DNA of 64,000 bases from JADJLQ01 sp038251405 (GTDB lineage: Bacteria > Bacteroidota > Bacteroidia > Chitinophagales > Saprospiraceae), in NCBI GenBank assembly GCA_038251405.1, contig JBBSBH010000021.1, positions 20,394-84,393 of the forward strand, in the 5' to 3' direction. How positions within the stretch are numbered: the stretch's first letter is position 1; each line of letters begins with the position of its first letter. Below the pieces are notes generated by a model, which saw only the letters and a program-made list of their open reading frames with translations, had not been told where the DNA came from and made no database searches. A program made the translations under genes and the position numbers. Positions 37,675 to 46,393 of the stretch are shown piece by piece.

Positions 37675-38215
37675 AAAGAATATTTATTTACCATTGATGG
37701 TGCTCATGCAGTTTGCTATAAGTTGATTTTGCATCTCAAAATTTTCTAAATTTTAGTTAATAGGATATCTTTGGGGAGACCTGGTTGTTTAAGTGCCGTC
37801 CACACGCAAGCATATGCCCATTGGATGCTATTCTATAAAGCCGAAAGCACCTAATAGACATTATTCATAAATAATTATATTTGGACAAGAACGCAACTCA
37901 TTTTAATAATTTTGACAAAAAGAAATTCTCTCTACCATTGAAATTCATCTCCATTTTCATAAAAGTTCTAATTATAAGCATCAAAAGTTATTCACAAGGC
38001 ATTTTTCTTATCCGGTAACCGAAGAATTCAGTTCAGATTATTGCGAAGTAAAAGTAAATGGATCTAAATTTGGTTAAAGAAAGAATCTGGCTTGCAAGCA
38101 CTTGATTACAAGTCAGATTGGTCAGAATGGTGGAGCAAGAGTATCCATCAAGTAACCAGGGTACAGCTTGCAAAGCAACACGATTTTATAGTAATATAGA
38201 AAAACTTAGAAAATA
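37675..38215. other. Intergenic region between dnaA and mscS-like gene
   Basis: About 540 bp with no convincing gene. It holds a single DnaA-box-like TTATTCACA near 37988, an orphan TATCTTTG promoter-like element at 37766-37773, and near 38050-38150 short open pieces that could be a gene remnant. One box is not enough to call an origin. Confidence 0.4.
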
Positions 38216-39115
38216 ATGGAAGAGCAAATTAAGAAGTTTTTATTCGACCCGACTGTTGGTAGGATTGCAACTATTTTTATAGGTATCGCCATAATATGGG
38301 TAATCATTAAATCTCTTCAAAAAAATTTATTTTCAAAAATTAAGGACAATGATAACCGCTATAAAGCAAAAAAATTTGGTGGCTTTATCGGCTATCTTTT
38401 AACCATCATTTTGATAACAGTTGTATATAGTGATAAACTGGGGGGACTAACGGTTGCACTTGGTGTAGCAGGTGCAGGGATTGCCTTTGCCCTTCAGGAG
38501 GTGATCGCCTCATTTGCGGGTTGGCTTGCCATAATGTTTGGAGGCTTCTATAAGTCTGGTGATAGGGTTCAGCTTGGTGGAATAAAGGGAGATGTAATGG
38601 ACATTGGGGTCTTGCGAACCACTATAATGGAAACAGGTCAATGGGTAGATGGCGATTTGTACAATGGAAGAATTGTGTTGATTGCAAACAGTTTTGTTTT
38701 CAAAGAACCTGTATTTAATTATTCCGGAGAATTCCCATTTCTCTGGGACGAAATAAAAATTCCAATTCAGTTTGGAAGTAATTATGAAAAGGCAACAAAA
38801 ATATTTGAGCAGATTGGTAAAGAGGTAGCCGGAGATTTAACTGAAAAGTCAAAGGAGAAATGGAGTTCACTGCAAAGCAAGTATCGATTAGAAGATGCAC
38901 AAACGGAACCCATGGTTTCATTAACTGCCAACGATAATTGGGTTGAATTTACATTGCGTTATGTGGTAAGTTATAGGAAACGCAGAGCCACAAAAACCGT
39001 ATTGTTTACAAAAATTTTAAAAGAAGTAGAAGCAACTGGAAGCGAAATAAAATTTGCTTCTGCTACTTTCCATTTGGTAGAAGCACCTGAAATAAAAGTT
39101 TCAATTAGTAAATAA
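38216..39115 (+). CDS. MscS-family mechanosensitive ion channel
   Basis: Inner-membrane small-conductance channel protecting against hypo-osmotic shock. The 299-residue protein has three N-terminal helices (IATIFIGIAIIWVII; GFIGYLLTIILITVVY; the pore helix GVAGAGIAFALQEVIASFAGW with alternating Gly/Ala), the beta domain signature FYKSGDRVQLGGIKGDVMDIG, and a cytoplasmic alpha/beta C-terminus. Length and order match MscS. It is a single gene followed by a nucleotidyltransferase gene on the same strand after 160 bp. Confidence 0.93.
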   Translation: MEEQIKKFLFDPTVGRIATIFIGIAIIWVIIKSLQKNLFSKIKDNDNRYKAKKFGGFIGYLLTIILITVVYSDKLGGLTVALGVAGAGIAFALQEVIASFAGWLAIMFGGFYKSGDRVQLGGIKGDVMDIGVLRTTIMETGQWVDGDLYNGRIVLIANSFVFKEPVFNYSGEFPFLWDEIKIPIQFGSNYEKATKIFEQIGKEVAGDLTEKSKEKWSSLQSKYRLEDAQTEPMVSLTANDNWVEFTLRYVVSYRKRRATKTVLFTKILKEVEATGSEIKFASATFHLVEAPEIKVSISK

Positions 39116-39275
39116 ATAATAAAATAGCAAAGGGCTGATTGTAATTTGGTTTATGGAATAACAAAAATATTAATATAACACATGTCGAGGACAAATTTGC
39201 TATACCTATATATTATGACGGGTATGTGCACAACCAATCCAATGATGATAACCTATAAAATATAAATCTCAACAA

Positions 39276-40028
39276 ATGGCTTCCTTTACTACTAAAGAGC
39301 GGACACTTGTTTACGAACGAGTGCTTGAAATTGCAAAATCCGATGCTCGTGTAACCGGGGGTGCTGTAGTGGGATCAATTGCCAACAAAAAGGAGGATGC
39401 ATTGTCAGACATCGATTTAACATTTGGTATCAAAAATGATATCCGACCTGAACATGTTTTGCATGATTGGACTGAATTACTTAATATTGAATTTAATACC
39501 ATTCACTATTTTGACATAAGACATGCCTCTGCCATTTATCGGGTTCTTCTATTTCCTAATTGCCTTGAGCTTGACCTTTCCGTTGTTCCGGAAAATGACT
39601 TTGGAGCTATAACACCGAATTTCCAGCTTCTATTTGGAAATTCAAATAAACTAATAGATTCCCCAAAACCAGATATTGCATATTTAATAGGCTTAAGTTG
39701 GCATCATGTTCTGCATGCCAACACGGCTATTCATCGCGATAAACCATGGCAAGCTGAGTATTGGATAAGCGCTCTTCGTGACCACATTATTTCAATGAAA
39801 TGCATACGTTTGGGCCTACCCTCTTTATACGCAAAAGGCGCAGATACCATATCCAAACAGGAGATGCAAGGATTGGAATCAACACTTATCAAGTCATTGG
39901 ATTTATCAGAACTATCCATTCATTTGAATTTAATTTCTACATTTTTAATTTCTGAAATACAATATCATGATGAAAAACTTGCAACCAGCCTTATCAGCAT
40001 TTTTAAGAAACTGTTTAAAGAAGAATAA
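39276..40028 (+). CDS. Nucleotidyltransferase-fold protein
   Basis: A 250-residue cytosolic protein with the Pol-beta nucleotidyltransferase signature GAVVGSIANKKEDALSDIDLTF near residues 28-49 (GS followed by two Asp in DID); a third acidic residue is in ELDLSV near residue 107. The helical C-terminal half (HWHHVLHANTAIHRDKPWQ-like stretch) resembles aminoglycoside adenylyltransferase-like proteins. The substrate is unknown: it could modify a small molecule or a protein, or be a toxin-antitoxin relic, but no partner gene is adjacent. It sits 25 bp before the APC permease gene. Confidence 0.78.
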   Translation: MASFTTKERTLVYERVLEIAKSDARVTGGAVVGSIANKKEDALSDIDLTFGIKNDIRPEHVLHDWTELLNIEFNTIHYFDIRHASAIYRVLLFPNCLELDLSVVPENDFGAITPNFQLLFGNSNKLIDSPKPDIAYLIGLSWHHVLHANTAIHRDKPWQAEYWISALRDHIISMKCIRLGLPSLYAKGADTISKQEMQGLESTLIKSLDLSELSIHLNLISTFLISEIQYHDEKLATSLISIFKKLFKEE

Positions 40029-40052
40029 CTATAGAAGTAAATCTGAAGGCAT

Positions 40053-41327
40053 ATGCACATCAGGTCAATAGGATTAAAAGAAGCTATTTCAATTGGTATC
40101 GGAGGAATGGTAGGTGGTGGAATTTTTGCAGTCCTTGGGCTTGCCGTGTCACTGGCAAAAGGTGGAACACCAGTAGCGTTTCTTCTAGCAGGAATGTTGG
40201 CTTTGATTACTTCCTACAGCTATGTTAAGCTATCAAAAACATATCCTGACAGAGGCGGAACAGTGAAGTTTATTAATCAGGGTTTTGGGGTATGCGTTTT
40301 CAGTGGGAGCATGAATAATCTTTTGTGGATAAGTTACATTATCATGCTTTCACTGTATGCTTCTGCTTTTGGCTCCTATGCTCCTAATTTGCTCACCATT
40401 GCTAATAATAAAACTATTGATTTTCATATTTATGCAAGTGCCATCATTATTTTGGCCACTGCCATTAACTATTATAATATTTCCATTGTTGGGAAAATAG
40501 AATCTTATGCTGTAATTATCAAATTGATGGTGCTTATTACTTTTATTTGCATGGGAGTTTACGGCCTGATCGGTAACCCAAATGCCTCTCAGTTATCAAT
40601 TGAACATTGGGAAAGTCCTATAAAATTATTTGCAGGCGGAATGGTGATTTTTGTAGCATATGAAGGCTTCGAACTCATTGCCAATGCTGCACCAGATGTG
40701 ATTAGTCCCGAAATAAATATTCCCCGAGCTTATTATTTTTCCGTAGCCTTTGTAATCATACTCTATATCGTCATCGCTATTGTAACCGTTGGGTCACTTC
40801 CGTTTCAAGAAATAGCTAATGCACAAGATTATGTGCTGGCAGAAGCAGCCAGGCCCATGCTGGGACAAGCTGGGTTTTCAATTATTACGGTAGCTGCTTT
40901 AATATCAACTTTTTCAGCGATTAACGCCTCGCTTTTAGGAGGTAGCCGGGTTAATTTCGAAATTGCAAAAGATGATGAACTACCCCATCATTTTATTGCT
41001 CAACTTTGGAATAAACCCATTGGATTAATGATTACTGCAGTTGCCACACTTATTTTGGTAAATGTACTTGACCTGGAAAGTATATCAACAGCAGGAAGCA
41101 TCGGTTTTTTATTAATTTTTGGCATCGTCAATTTGGTAGGATTCAAGCTATCAAATGAAACAGGAGGAAATAAAATAATTCCTTTAGCAGGGTCAATCCT
41201 GTGTATGGTAGCATTGGTAGTATTAATTCTCCAAGAATATGATTCAAACATTTTGGGTTTACTCGTATCGGGTGCGATTATTGGACTTTGCTTTTTAATC
41301 GAGTGGATTTATAAAAATAAAAATTGA
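40053..41327 (+). CDS. APC-family amino acid permease
   Basis: Inner-membrane secondary transporter of 424 residues with about twelve hydrophobic helices. The first carries the APC glycine signature (ISIGIGGMVGGGIFAVLGLA), and later segments include AYEGFELIANAAPDVISPE, typical of amino acid/polyamine carriers where the conserved E of helix 6 follows YEG. The exact substrate is not determinable. The start ATG 40053 lies 25 bp after the nucleotidyltransferase gene. Confidence 0.9.
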   Translation: MHIRSIGLKEAISIGIGGMVGGGIFAVLGLAVSLAKGGTPVAFLLAGMLALITSYSYVKLSKTYPDRGGTVKFINQGFGVCVFSGSMNNLLWISYIIMLSLYASAFGSYAPNLLTIANNKTIDFHIYASAIIILATAINYYNISIVGKIESYAVIIKLMVLITFICMGVYGLIGNPNASQLSIEHWESPIKLFAGGMVIFVAYEGFELIANAAPDVISPEINIPRAYYFSVAFVIILYIVIAIVTVGSLPFQEIANAQDYVLAEAARPMLGQAGFSIITVAALISTFSAINASLLGGSRVNFEIAKDDELPHHFIAQLWNKPIGLMITAVATLILVNVLDLESISTAGSIGFLLIFGIVNLVGFKLSNETGGNKIIPLAGSILCMVALVVLILQEYDSNILGLLVSGAIIGLCFLIEWIYKNKN

Positions 41328-41561
41328 AGAAAAAAGCTATACGAAACTTCGGACCTAAGTTTTGAAAAGCAGGCCAAATCCCAGTACTAATGAGATAATA
41401 CACTAGTCTAAAATCACTTTTTCTTACTTTTAGTCTGAGACTTGGAGTGCAGGCACCTGATTTAATCCAAATCTGTCCTGCACCTGTTTTACCTACCCAT
41501 ATCAAAAAGAAATGTTCCGTCAGTATTTTTTTAACAGACTTCATTCGTTCCACAAATAAAT
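41328..41561. other. Intergenic region, no gene recognised
   Basis: Together with the regulatory element that follows, about 410 bp separate the permease from the next convincing gene. A 113-codon minus-strand frame crosses it, but its composition (long runs of F, Y, K) and its extension into the permease gene argue against coding. Confidence 0.4.
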
Positions 41562-41602
41562 GTGTGAATAATACAACTTCATTCCATAATTGTGTAATGC
41601 TT
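41562..41602 (+). promoter_or_regulatory. Stress-regulon element, copy a
   Basis: First of five copies of a bipartite 41-bp element. Left block GTGAAT at 41564, then ATACAAC (ATGTAAC in the best copies); right block AATTGTGTAATGCTT at 41588, exactly 24 bases after the left block. It lies 138 bp upstream of the acidic small-protein/HPF gene pair. It could hold -35-like (TGTAAC) and -10-like (TRTAAY) sequences for an alternative sigma factor, or be an activator site. Confidence 0.65.
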
Positions 41603-41740
41603 ATCATATAGAAAGTCACTTCCTTTGAGTCAATGGTACAATTCAGTTACCCTTGTTATACAGTCCATGTGAAAAATAACGCAAAAATAGAAAAACATAT
41701 TAAACCACAATTTGATGTAATAGCTAAAAATAAAATAGTG

Positions 41741-42034
41741 ATGCCTGTGTTTTCAAGCCTTCCAGTTGATCCATCTTCAGAAGACATTAATCAACAATAT
41801 ACAGAGGAAATGGATTTAATTCCTGAAGATCCTTCAAAAAACAAAGTAACAAATGAAGATGAAAAATCATGGAATGAAAAGGAATTTAAAGACGATATGT
41901 CTGGTGACGATTTAGATGTTCCGGGATCAGAACTGGATGATCAGCAAGAAAGCGTGGGCAGTGAGGATGAAGAGAATAATTATTATAGTTTGGGAGCAGA
42001 TTATCACGAAGATCTGGAAGAAGACAAAGGGTGA
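41741..42034 (+). CDS. Small acidic protein (DLDVPGSELDDQQE family)
   Basis: A 97-residue, very acidic and probably disordered protein. The frame is open from 41633, but ATG 41741 (MPVFSSLPVDPSSEDINQQ) is the better start because I recall Bacteroidota relatives beginning like this and ending DLDVPGSELDDQQE, EDEENNYYSLG. No known biochemical role. Its last bases overlap the open frame of the next gene, and it lies just behind element copy a, suggesting stress-induced expression. Confidence 0.72.
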   Translation: MPVFSSLPVDPSSEDINQQYTEEMDLIPEDPSKNKVTNEDEKSWNEKEFKDDMSGDDLDVPGSELDDQQESVGSEDEENNYYSLGADYHEDLEEDKG

Positions 42035-42057
42035 CAAAAAACCTGGAAAAGGAAACT

Positions 42058-42417
42058 ATGAAAATTCAATTTAATACCGACAAAACCATACATGGGGATG
42101 AAATGCTTCAGCATCATTTTACGTCCTTAATTGCCTTAATAGTAGAAGAGTTAAAAAGATTTCAATCACATATAACTGGAATTGAAGTTCATCTATCAGA
42201 CGAAAATGGAGGAAATGAAGGATTGAATGAAATGCTATGTTTACTCGAAGCCAGAATTGAAGGCAGGCGGCCTATAGCTGTTTCATATCAGGACATTACT
42301 GTTGAATTAGCTGTATCAGGTGCTATTGATAAACTAAAAACTTCATTAGGATCCACTCTAAGCAAGCTACAAAATCATGAACCCTCAAATAGAAATTATA
42401 GAAATAACATTCCCTGA
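42058..42417 (+). CDS. HPF/RaiA-type ribosome hibernation protein (copy 1)
   Basis: A 119-residue protein resembling short hibernation-promoting factors: MKIQFNTDKTIHGDE, beta strands, then ITGIEVHLSDENGG and an EARIEGRRPIAVSY strand, followed by a C-terminal helix with AVSGAIDKLKTSLGSTLSKL. It would bind the small ribosomal subunit and silence it in stress. Upstream in-frame codons exist to 42031, but ATG 42058 aligns with the second copy at 55628 (MIIQFNTDKNI). Probably cotranscribed with the acidic protein 23 bp upstream. Confidence 0.85.
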   Translation: MKIQFNTDKTIHGDEMLQHHFTSLIALIVEELKRFQSHITGIEVHLSDENGGNEGLNEMLCLLEARIEGRRPIAVSYQDITVELAVSGAIDKLKTSLGSTLSKLQNHEPSNRNYRNNIP

Positions 42418-42608
42418 CAAAGACAAAAAAAAGACATCCTGCTTTGATATTTTTAAAAGATTTTATTTCTCCTTCAATCAGTAATGAGGAGAATGCATAA
42501 GAAAAATATTTTTGTGGACAACGTTTTTTCACTTTGCAAATATTAAAATATAAAACATATTTAGCGATTATAAATCTGGTAACCAAGCGTTTTTTAAGCC
42601 AATGATAA

Positions 42609-43328
42609 ATGGAGCAAAATCAAGAATCTGAAATCATCAGCATGCCTCGAATCGGAGATAAAGCTCCTGGATTTAAGGCTATCACTACTCAAGGCGAGAT
42701 CAATTTTCCAGTAGATTATAAAGGCAAATGGATAATTCTTTTCAGTCATCCTGCTGATTTTACACCGGTGTGCACTTCTGAGTTTATGACCTTTGCAAAA
42801 CGAGAGCCTGAATTTTCGGCCTTAAACTGCCAATTGGTCGGTCTATCCATTGATGGATTATACAGTCACATAGCCTGGCTGAGAACTATAAAAGAAAAGA
42901 TCGAGTTTAAAAGTATGAAAAATATAGAAGTCACTTTTCCATTGATTGAAGACATCACTATGGAAGTGGCCAAAAAATACGGAATGATTCAACCTGGTGA
43001 AAGTTCTACAAAAGCAGTTAGGGCCGTTTTTTTTATCGACCCCAAAGGCATGGTTCGTGCAGTCATTTATTATCCGCTTTCGCTGGGCAGAAATTTCGAT
43101 GAATTAAAAAGAGCGCTCATAGCCATGCAAACTGCTGACACATATAATATCGCCACACCTGCAGATTGGCAGCCTGGAGATGATGTCATTGTACCTACAG
43201 CAGGTTCTTGTGGTGTTGCCAAAGATAGAATGGAAACCAAAGAAGATGGAGTTACATGCTATGATTGGTTCTTCTGCACTAAAAAACTCTCCGTGGAACA
43301 AATAAATAATCCTTCAAAAATCAAATAG
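42609..43328 (+). CDS. Peroxiredoxin (Prx6/1-Cys type)
   Basis: Thiol peroxidase that removes hydrogen peroxide and organic peroxides. The peroxidatic Cys is in HPADFTPVCTSEF (about residue 57), the arginine partner is in VRAVFFIDPKG, and the long C-terminal extension of the Prx6 class is present (239 residues in all; PADWQPGDDVIVPT). A second Cys in SCGVAK could act as resolving thiol. It opens a likely antioxidant gene set with the DUF2892, OsmC and flavoprotein genes that follow. Confidence 0.94.
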   Translation: MEQNQESEIISMPRIGDKAPGFKAITTQGEINFPVDYKGKWIILFSHPADFTPVCTSEFMTFAKREPEFSALNCQLVGLSIDGLYSHIAWLRTIKEKIEFKSMKNIEVTFPLIEDITMEVAKKYGMIQPGESSTKAVRAVFFIDPKGMVRAVIYYPLSLGRNFDELKRALIAMQTADTYNIATPADWQPGDDVIVPTAGSCGVAKDRMETKEDGVTCYDWFFCTKKLSVEQINNPSKIK

Positions 43329-43337
43329 CACCAAATT

Positions 43338-43547
43338 ATGAAAAAAAATATGGGATCAGCAGACCAAAGTATAAGAGTGGGATTGGCCATCGTTATCCTG
43401 GCTTTATACTTTACTCATGTCATTACTGGTCCTTTAACTTTGGTATTACTACTTGTAGCTGGTGTTTTTATCATCACAAGCTTTTTTAGTTTTTGCCCAC
43501 TTTACTATCCTTTTGGAATAAGTACAAATAAAAAAACAGCACAATGA
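43338..43547 (+). CDS. DUF2892 small membrane protein
   Basis: A 69-residue protein: MKKNMGSADQSIRVGLAIVI starts the DUF2892 pattern (NMG..DR..R...G), followed by two membrane helices (VGLAIVILALYFTHVI and LTLVLLLVAGVFIITSFF) and the closing CPLYYPFGI. DUF2892 proteins often travel with sulfur or redox genes (as in YgaP). Starts 9 bp after the peroxiredoxin stop, so cotranscribed. Confidence 0.85.
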   Translation: MKKNMGSADQSIRVGLAIVILALYFTHVITGPLTLVLLLVAGVFIITSFFSFCPLYYPFGISTNKKTAQ

Positions 43548-43621
43548 AACAGTACATTATAAGGAAATATAAAAATATCTCCAAAGGAATGATTGAAAGA
43601 TTAATAACACTTTTAAGATAA
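43544..43621 (+). CDS. Possible 25-residue basic peptide
   Basis: ATG at 43544 overlaps the stop codon of the DUF2892 gene (ATGA), a configuration typical of translational coupling. The frame encodes 25 residues, basic and amphipathic (MKQYIIRKYKNISKGMIERL and a short tail). It ends 6 bp before the OsmC gene. No homologue is known to me; it could be chance. Confidence 0.25.
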   Translation: MKQYIIRKYKNISKGMIERLITLLR

Positions 43622-43627
43622 CAAAAA

Positions 43628-44095
43628 ATGGAATCACACAATTATAATGTTGATATAAATTGGGAAAATAGTCGTAAAGGCGTTATATGTTCTCCTGAAT
43701 TAAATAAGAATAATGGCATTTGTATTGAAGTTGCCACTCCTCCGGAGTTTCCCAAAGGAATTGCAGGAATTTGGTCACCAGAACATTTGTTTGTGGCTGC
43801 TGTTAGTAGTTGTTTAATGACTACGTTTTTAGCCATTGCCGAAAATTCCACCCTTGAATTTGCAAGTTTCAGCTGTCAGGCAAAAGGAAAGTTGGAAATG
43901 GTAGAAGGTAAATTAATGATGAGCGAGATCCAGCTAAAACCCACCGTGGTAATCCATAATGAAATTCATAGAAATAAGGCGATGAGAATATTAAAAAAAG
44001 CGGAAGATGCTTGTCTGATAGCGCATTCCATTAGATCAAAAATAACCATGGAAATAATAATTCAGGTGCAACCCCTTTTAATCGAAAACATTTGA
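43628..44095 (+). CDS. OsmC/Ohr-family peroxide-reducing protein
   Basis: A 155-residue OsmC-fold hydroperoxide reductase. The two reactive cysteines are visible: SPEHLFVAAVSSCLMTTFLA (peroxidatic) and KAEDACLIAHSI (resolving). It overlaps the flavoprotein gene by 4 bp. A partial second copy of its C-terminal half, with 50 codons, lies at 58201-58350 next to the alcohol dehydrogenase gene. Confidence 0.92.
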   Translation: MESHNYNVDINWENSRKGVICSPELNKNNGICIEVATPPEFPKGIAGIWSPEHLFVAAVSSCLMTTFLAIAENSTLEFASFSCQAKGKLEMVEGKLMMSEIQLKPTVVIHNEIHRNKAMRILKKAEDACLIAHSIRSKITMEIIIQVQPLLIENI

Positions 44096-45357
44096 AAAAG
44101 CCACAGATCATTATTCTTGGGTGCAATTTTGCCGGATTAACTACCGCCAGATATATTCATGCTGTAGTTAAAGACAAAGCGGATATCACCATCATTGATC
44201 GTAAATCCTTACTCACTTTTGTACCCAATATTCCAATGCAGGTTTTGGCAAATATTAATCCTGCCATTGACCTTCAATATAAGTTCATGTCGTTTTTAGA
44301 GCATGATGGTAGTGAATTTATTCAGGCAGAAGTCACCACTATTGATCCAGATACGAATACTGTATTTTATCAACCCAATGAACGTGTTGGACATCCTGTT
44401 CGTAAAATCAACTACGATTATCTGGTCATTGCGCTGGGTAATCGTTTGGCATATGACAAAATTCTTGGATTTAGCGAAAATGGCCACAGTGTGACCGATG
44501 TCTTTCTCGGAAATAGATTACGGAATTATATGCACAAGGAGTACAAAGGAGGACCTATTGCTATTACTTCTGATATTTTTCATCAGGGCAAGAGTAAAAA
44601 ATTGCCCAAAGACATGCCTGTTGCCTTAACAGCTTGTGAAGGCCCACCAGTAGAAATGGCCTTTTCACTGGCTCATTGGTTAGAGAAAAATCACCTAGGT
44701 GATGCTTCCACTGTTTTTCTTTCCACTCCGGCTAAAGTGATTGCTGAAGACGCCGGCGAAACCATTTTAAGTCAGTTGATACCCTTGATGGGTAAAATGG
44801 GATACCACTATCAGGCAAGTACAAATGGTATTAAAAAAGTGCACAAAGGCGGTATTGAATTTAAAGATGGTACTACGCAAGAAGCAGAAGTTGCCATTCT
44901 TTTTCCTGACTGGGAAGCCCATACATTTTTAAAGGAATTACCATTTACAGACGATATGGGTTTTGTGATTACCGATTTGCACATGAGAAACCCTGACTAC
45001 CAAAATATTTTCGCTGTCGGTGATGCTGCATCCATTACAGTGCCCAAAATAGGTTCATTAGGACATATGGAAGCAGAAGTGCTGGCTAATTCTTTAGGAA
45101 AGGAATTGGGCATCATTAAAGAAGACATCAAACCCATGGAATTCGAACTCATATGTATGGGTGACATGGGTGGCATCAAAGGTTTCTATATGCGAACGGA
45201 TGAATGGTGGGGCGGCAAAGAAAGTCACCTGGAAATGGGAGTTACTCCTTATGCCCTGAAGATGGGATTTAAACAAATGTATTACACCCTTGGTGGTAAA
45301 ATTCCACATTGGGGATTAGCAATGAGTGAAGTTGTAGCAGATCATACTTTTATCTAA
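44092..45357 (+). CDS. FAD/NAD(P) oxidoreductase, sulfide:quinone reductase-like
   Basis: A 421-residue flavoprotein starting at TTG 44092, which overlaps the OsmC stop. Signs: FAD motif IIILGCNFAGLTTARYI, a DYLVIALGNRL segment, the ALTACEGPPVEMAFSLA segment where SQR enzymes carry a catalytic Cys, and NIFAVGDAASI for the flavin. The C-terminal quinone-binding stretch is short. It may oxidise sulfide or act as an NADH dehydrogenase; the downstream neighbours (rubrerythrin, DUF2231) fit redox stress. Confidence 0.85.
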   Translation: MKKPQIIILGCNFAGLTTARYIHAVVKDKADITIIDRKSLLTFVPNIPMQVLANINPAIDLQYKFMSFLEHDGSEFIQAEVTTIDPDTNTVFYQPNERVGHPVRKINYDYLVIALGNRLAYDKILGFSENGHSVTDVFLGNRLRNYMHKEYKGGPIAITSDIFHQGKSKKLPKDMPVALTACEGPPVEMAFSLAHWLEKNHLGDASTVFLSTPAKVIAEDAGETILSQLIPLMGKMGYHYQASTNGIKKVHKGGIEFKDGTTQEAEVAILFPDWEAHTFLKELPFTDDMGFVITDLHMRNPDYQNIFAVGDAASITVPKIGSLGHMEAEVLANSLGKELGIIKEDIKPMEFELICMGDMGGIKGFYMRTDEWWGGKESHLEMGVTPYALKMGFKQMYYTLGGKIPHWGLAMSEVVADHTFI

Positions 45358-45387
45358 CTCTTTAAAAAATTCAAAAACGATTTAATT

Positions 45388-45855
45388 ATGATTACAGCAC
45401 CACACCTTCATGCTATGGTTATTCATTTTCCAATAGCCTTGTTAATGGCAGGTTTTTTATCAGAATTAATTGCGCTGTTTAGCAAAAAGCAATTTTTCAA
45501 AGACGCATCATTCTATCTGCTGATACTTGGAGCCGCAGGTGCCCTGGTAGCTTATGCTAGCGGTAGTTATGCTGGTGATGGTATGACGGATGGCATTCTT
45601 CAAGAACCGTTAGAATTACATGAAGACGCTGCCACTGTGACACTTTGGCTCGTAATAATTACAGCACTGTTCCGAGTAGCAATGTATTATTTTAACTATC
45701 AAAAAGCCTGGGTTAAATGGACTAGCCTTTTGTTATTTGTAGTATTGATTGGCTATATAGCAAGAACCGGCTATCTGGGCGGGCAATTGGTTTTTAAACA
45801 TGGTGCTGGAATTGAATTAGCACTTCCGGATTTCGGAGACCAGCCCAAGGAATAA
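45388..45855 (+). CDS. DUF2231 membrane protein
   Basis: A 155-residue membrane protein with four helices and the family pattern HLHAMVIHFPIALLMAGFL at the N-terminus, then GDGMTDGILQEPLELHEDAA and GYLGGQLVFKHGAGI at the end. Conserved histidines (HFP, LHED, KHG) suggest heme or metal binding at the membrane. It follows the flavoprotein gene by 30 bp and may supply it with a quinone or cytochrome partner (inference). Confidence 0.85.
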   Translation: MITAPHLHAMVIHFPIALLMAGFLSELIALFSKKQFFKDASFYLLILGAAGALVAYASGSYAGDGMTDGILQEPLELHEDAATVTLWLVIITALFRVAMYYFNYQKAWVKWTSLLLFVVLIGYIARTGYLGGQLVFKHGAGIELALPDFGDQPKE

Positions 45856-45934
45856 CATCTTTTTAAGGCCAATAATAAAAAACATCATCTAGTTAACAAT
45901 CAAAATTTAATTAAAAATTTTAAAACCGTAAAAA

Positions 45935-46360
45935 ATGAAAAAAATAGTATTAAGCTCAAAATTGCTCAGTCTAATTATAACAGCCCTTGTACTGATAACG
46001 CTTTCGTCTTGTTCAAAAAAAATGAGTTTTTTAAGTTCAAGTGTCGTTCCTGCTGCAGTCGGCACCATTAAATTAAAGACAGACAAAAATAAAAATCATG
46101 CAATAGAAGTAAACATAAACAATTTAGCACCTGCCTCTCAATTAACACCACCCAAAAAAACCTATGTAGTTTGGATGGTAACTCAAAACAATGAAACCAA
46201 AAACATTGGTCAATTAAAAAGTGCTAGCAGTTTTACCTCCAAAGCATTAAAAGGATCATTGCACACTGTATCTTCTTTTACCCCAAGATCTTTTTTTATT
46301 ACTGCAGAGGATGAGGGAAATGCTGAATACCCGGGCATTATGGTTCTTGAGACCCGCTAA
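45935..46360 (+). CDS. Lipoprotein of unknown function
   Basis: A 141-residue protein with a lipoprotein signal (KKIVLSSKLLSLIITALVLI to LSSC, lipobox LSSC). The mature part resembles the beta-sandwich C-terminal domain of anti-sigma-K factors (TYVVWMVTQNNETKNIGQL, SFFITAEDEGN), but no anti-sigma helix is present. It lies between DUF2231 and rubrerythrin genes. No function can be given. Confidence 0.75.
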   Translation: MKKIVLSSKLLSLIITALVLITLSSCSKKMSFLSSSVVPAAVGTIKLKTDKNKNHAIEVNINNLAPASQLTPPKKTYVVWMVTQNNETKNIGQLKSASSFTSKALKGSLHTVSSFTPRSFFITAEDEGNAEYPGIMVLETR

Positions 46361-46393
46361 TTAAAAACGTAATTAAATATTAGAAAAATAAAG

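Noticed and set aside
37610..38215. Replication origin next to dnaA
   Set aside because: Only one DnaA-box-like TTATTCACA was found; no cluster of boxes, no clear AT-rich unwinding repeat, and dnaN is not adjacent.
41278..41619. 113-codon minus-strand frame
   Set aside because: Composition is biased to F, Y and K, it runs into the permease gene, and it overlaps the regulatory element.
43580..43615. Sixth copy of the stress element before the osmC gene
   Set aside because: GGAATGATTG and TAATAACACTTTT are reminiscent of it, but the 24-base spacing and the AATTGT core are not kept.
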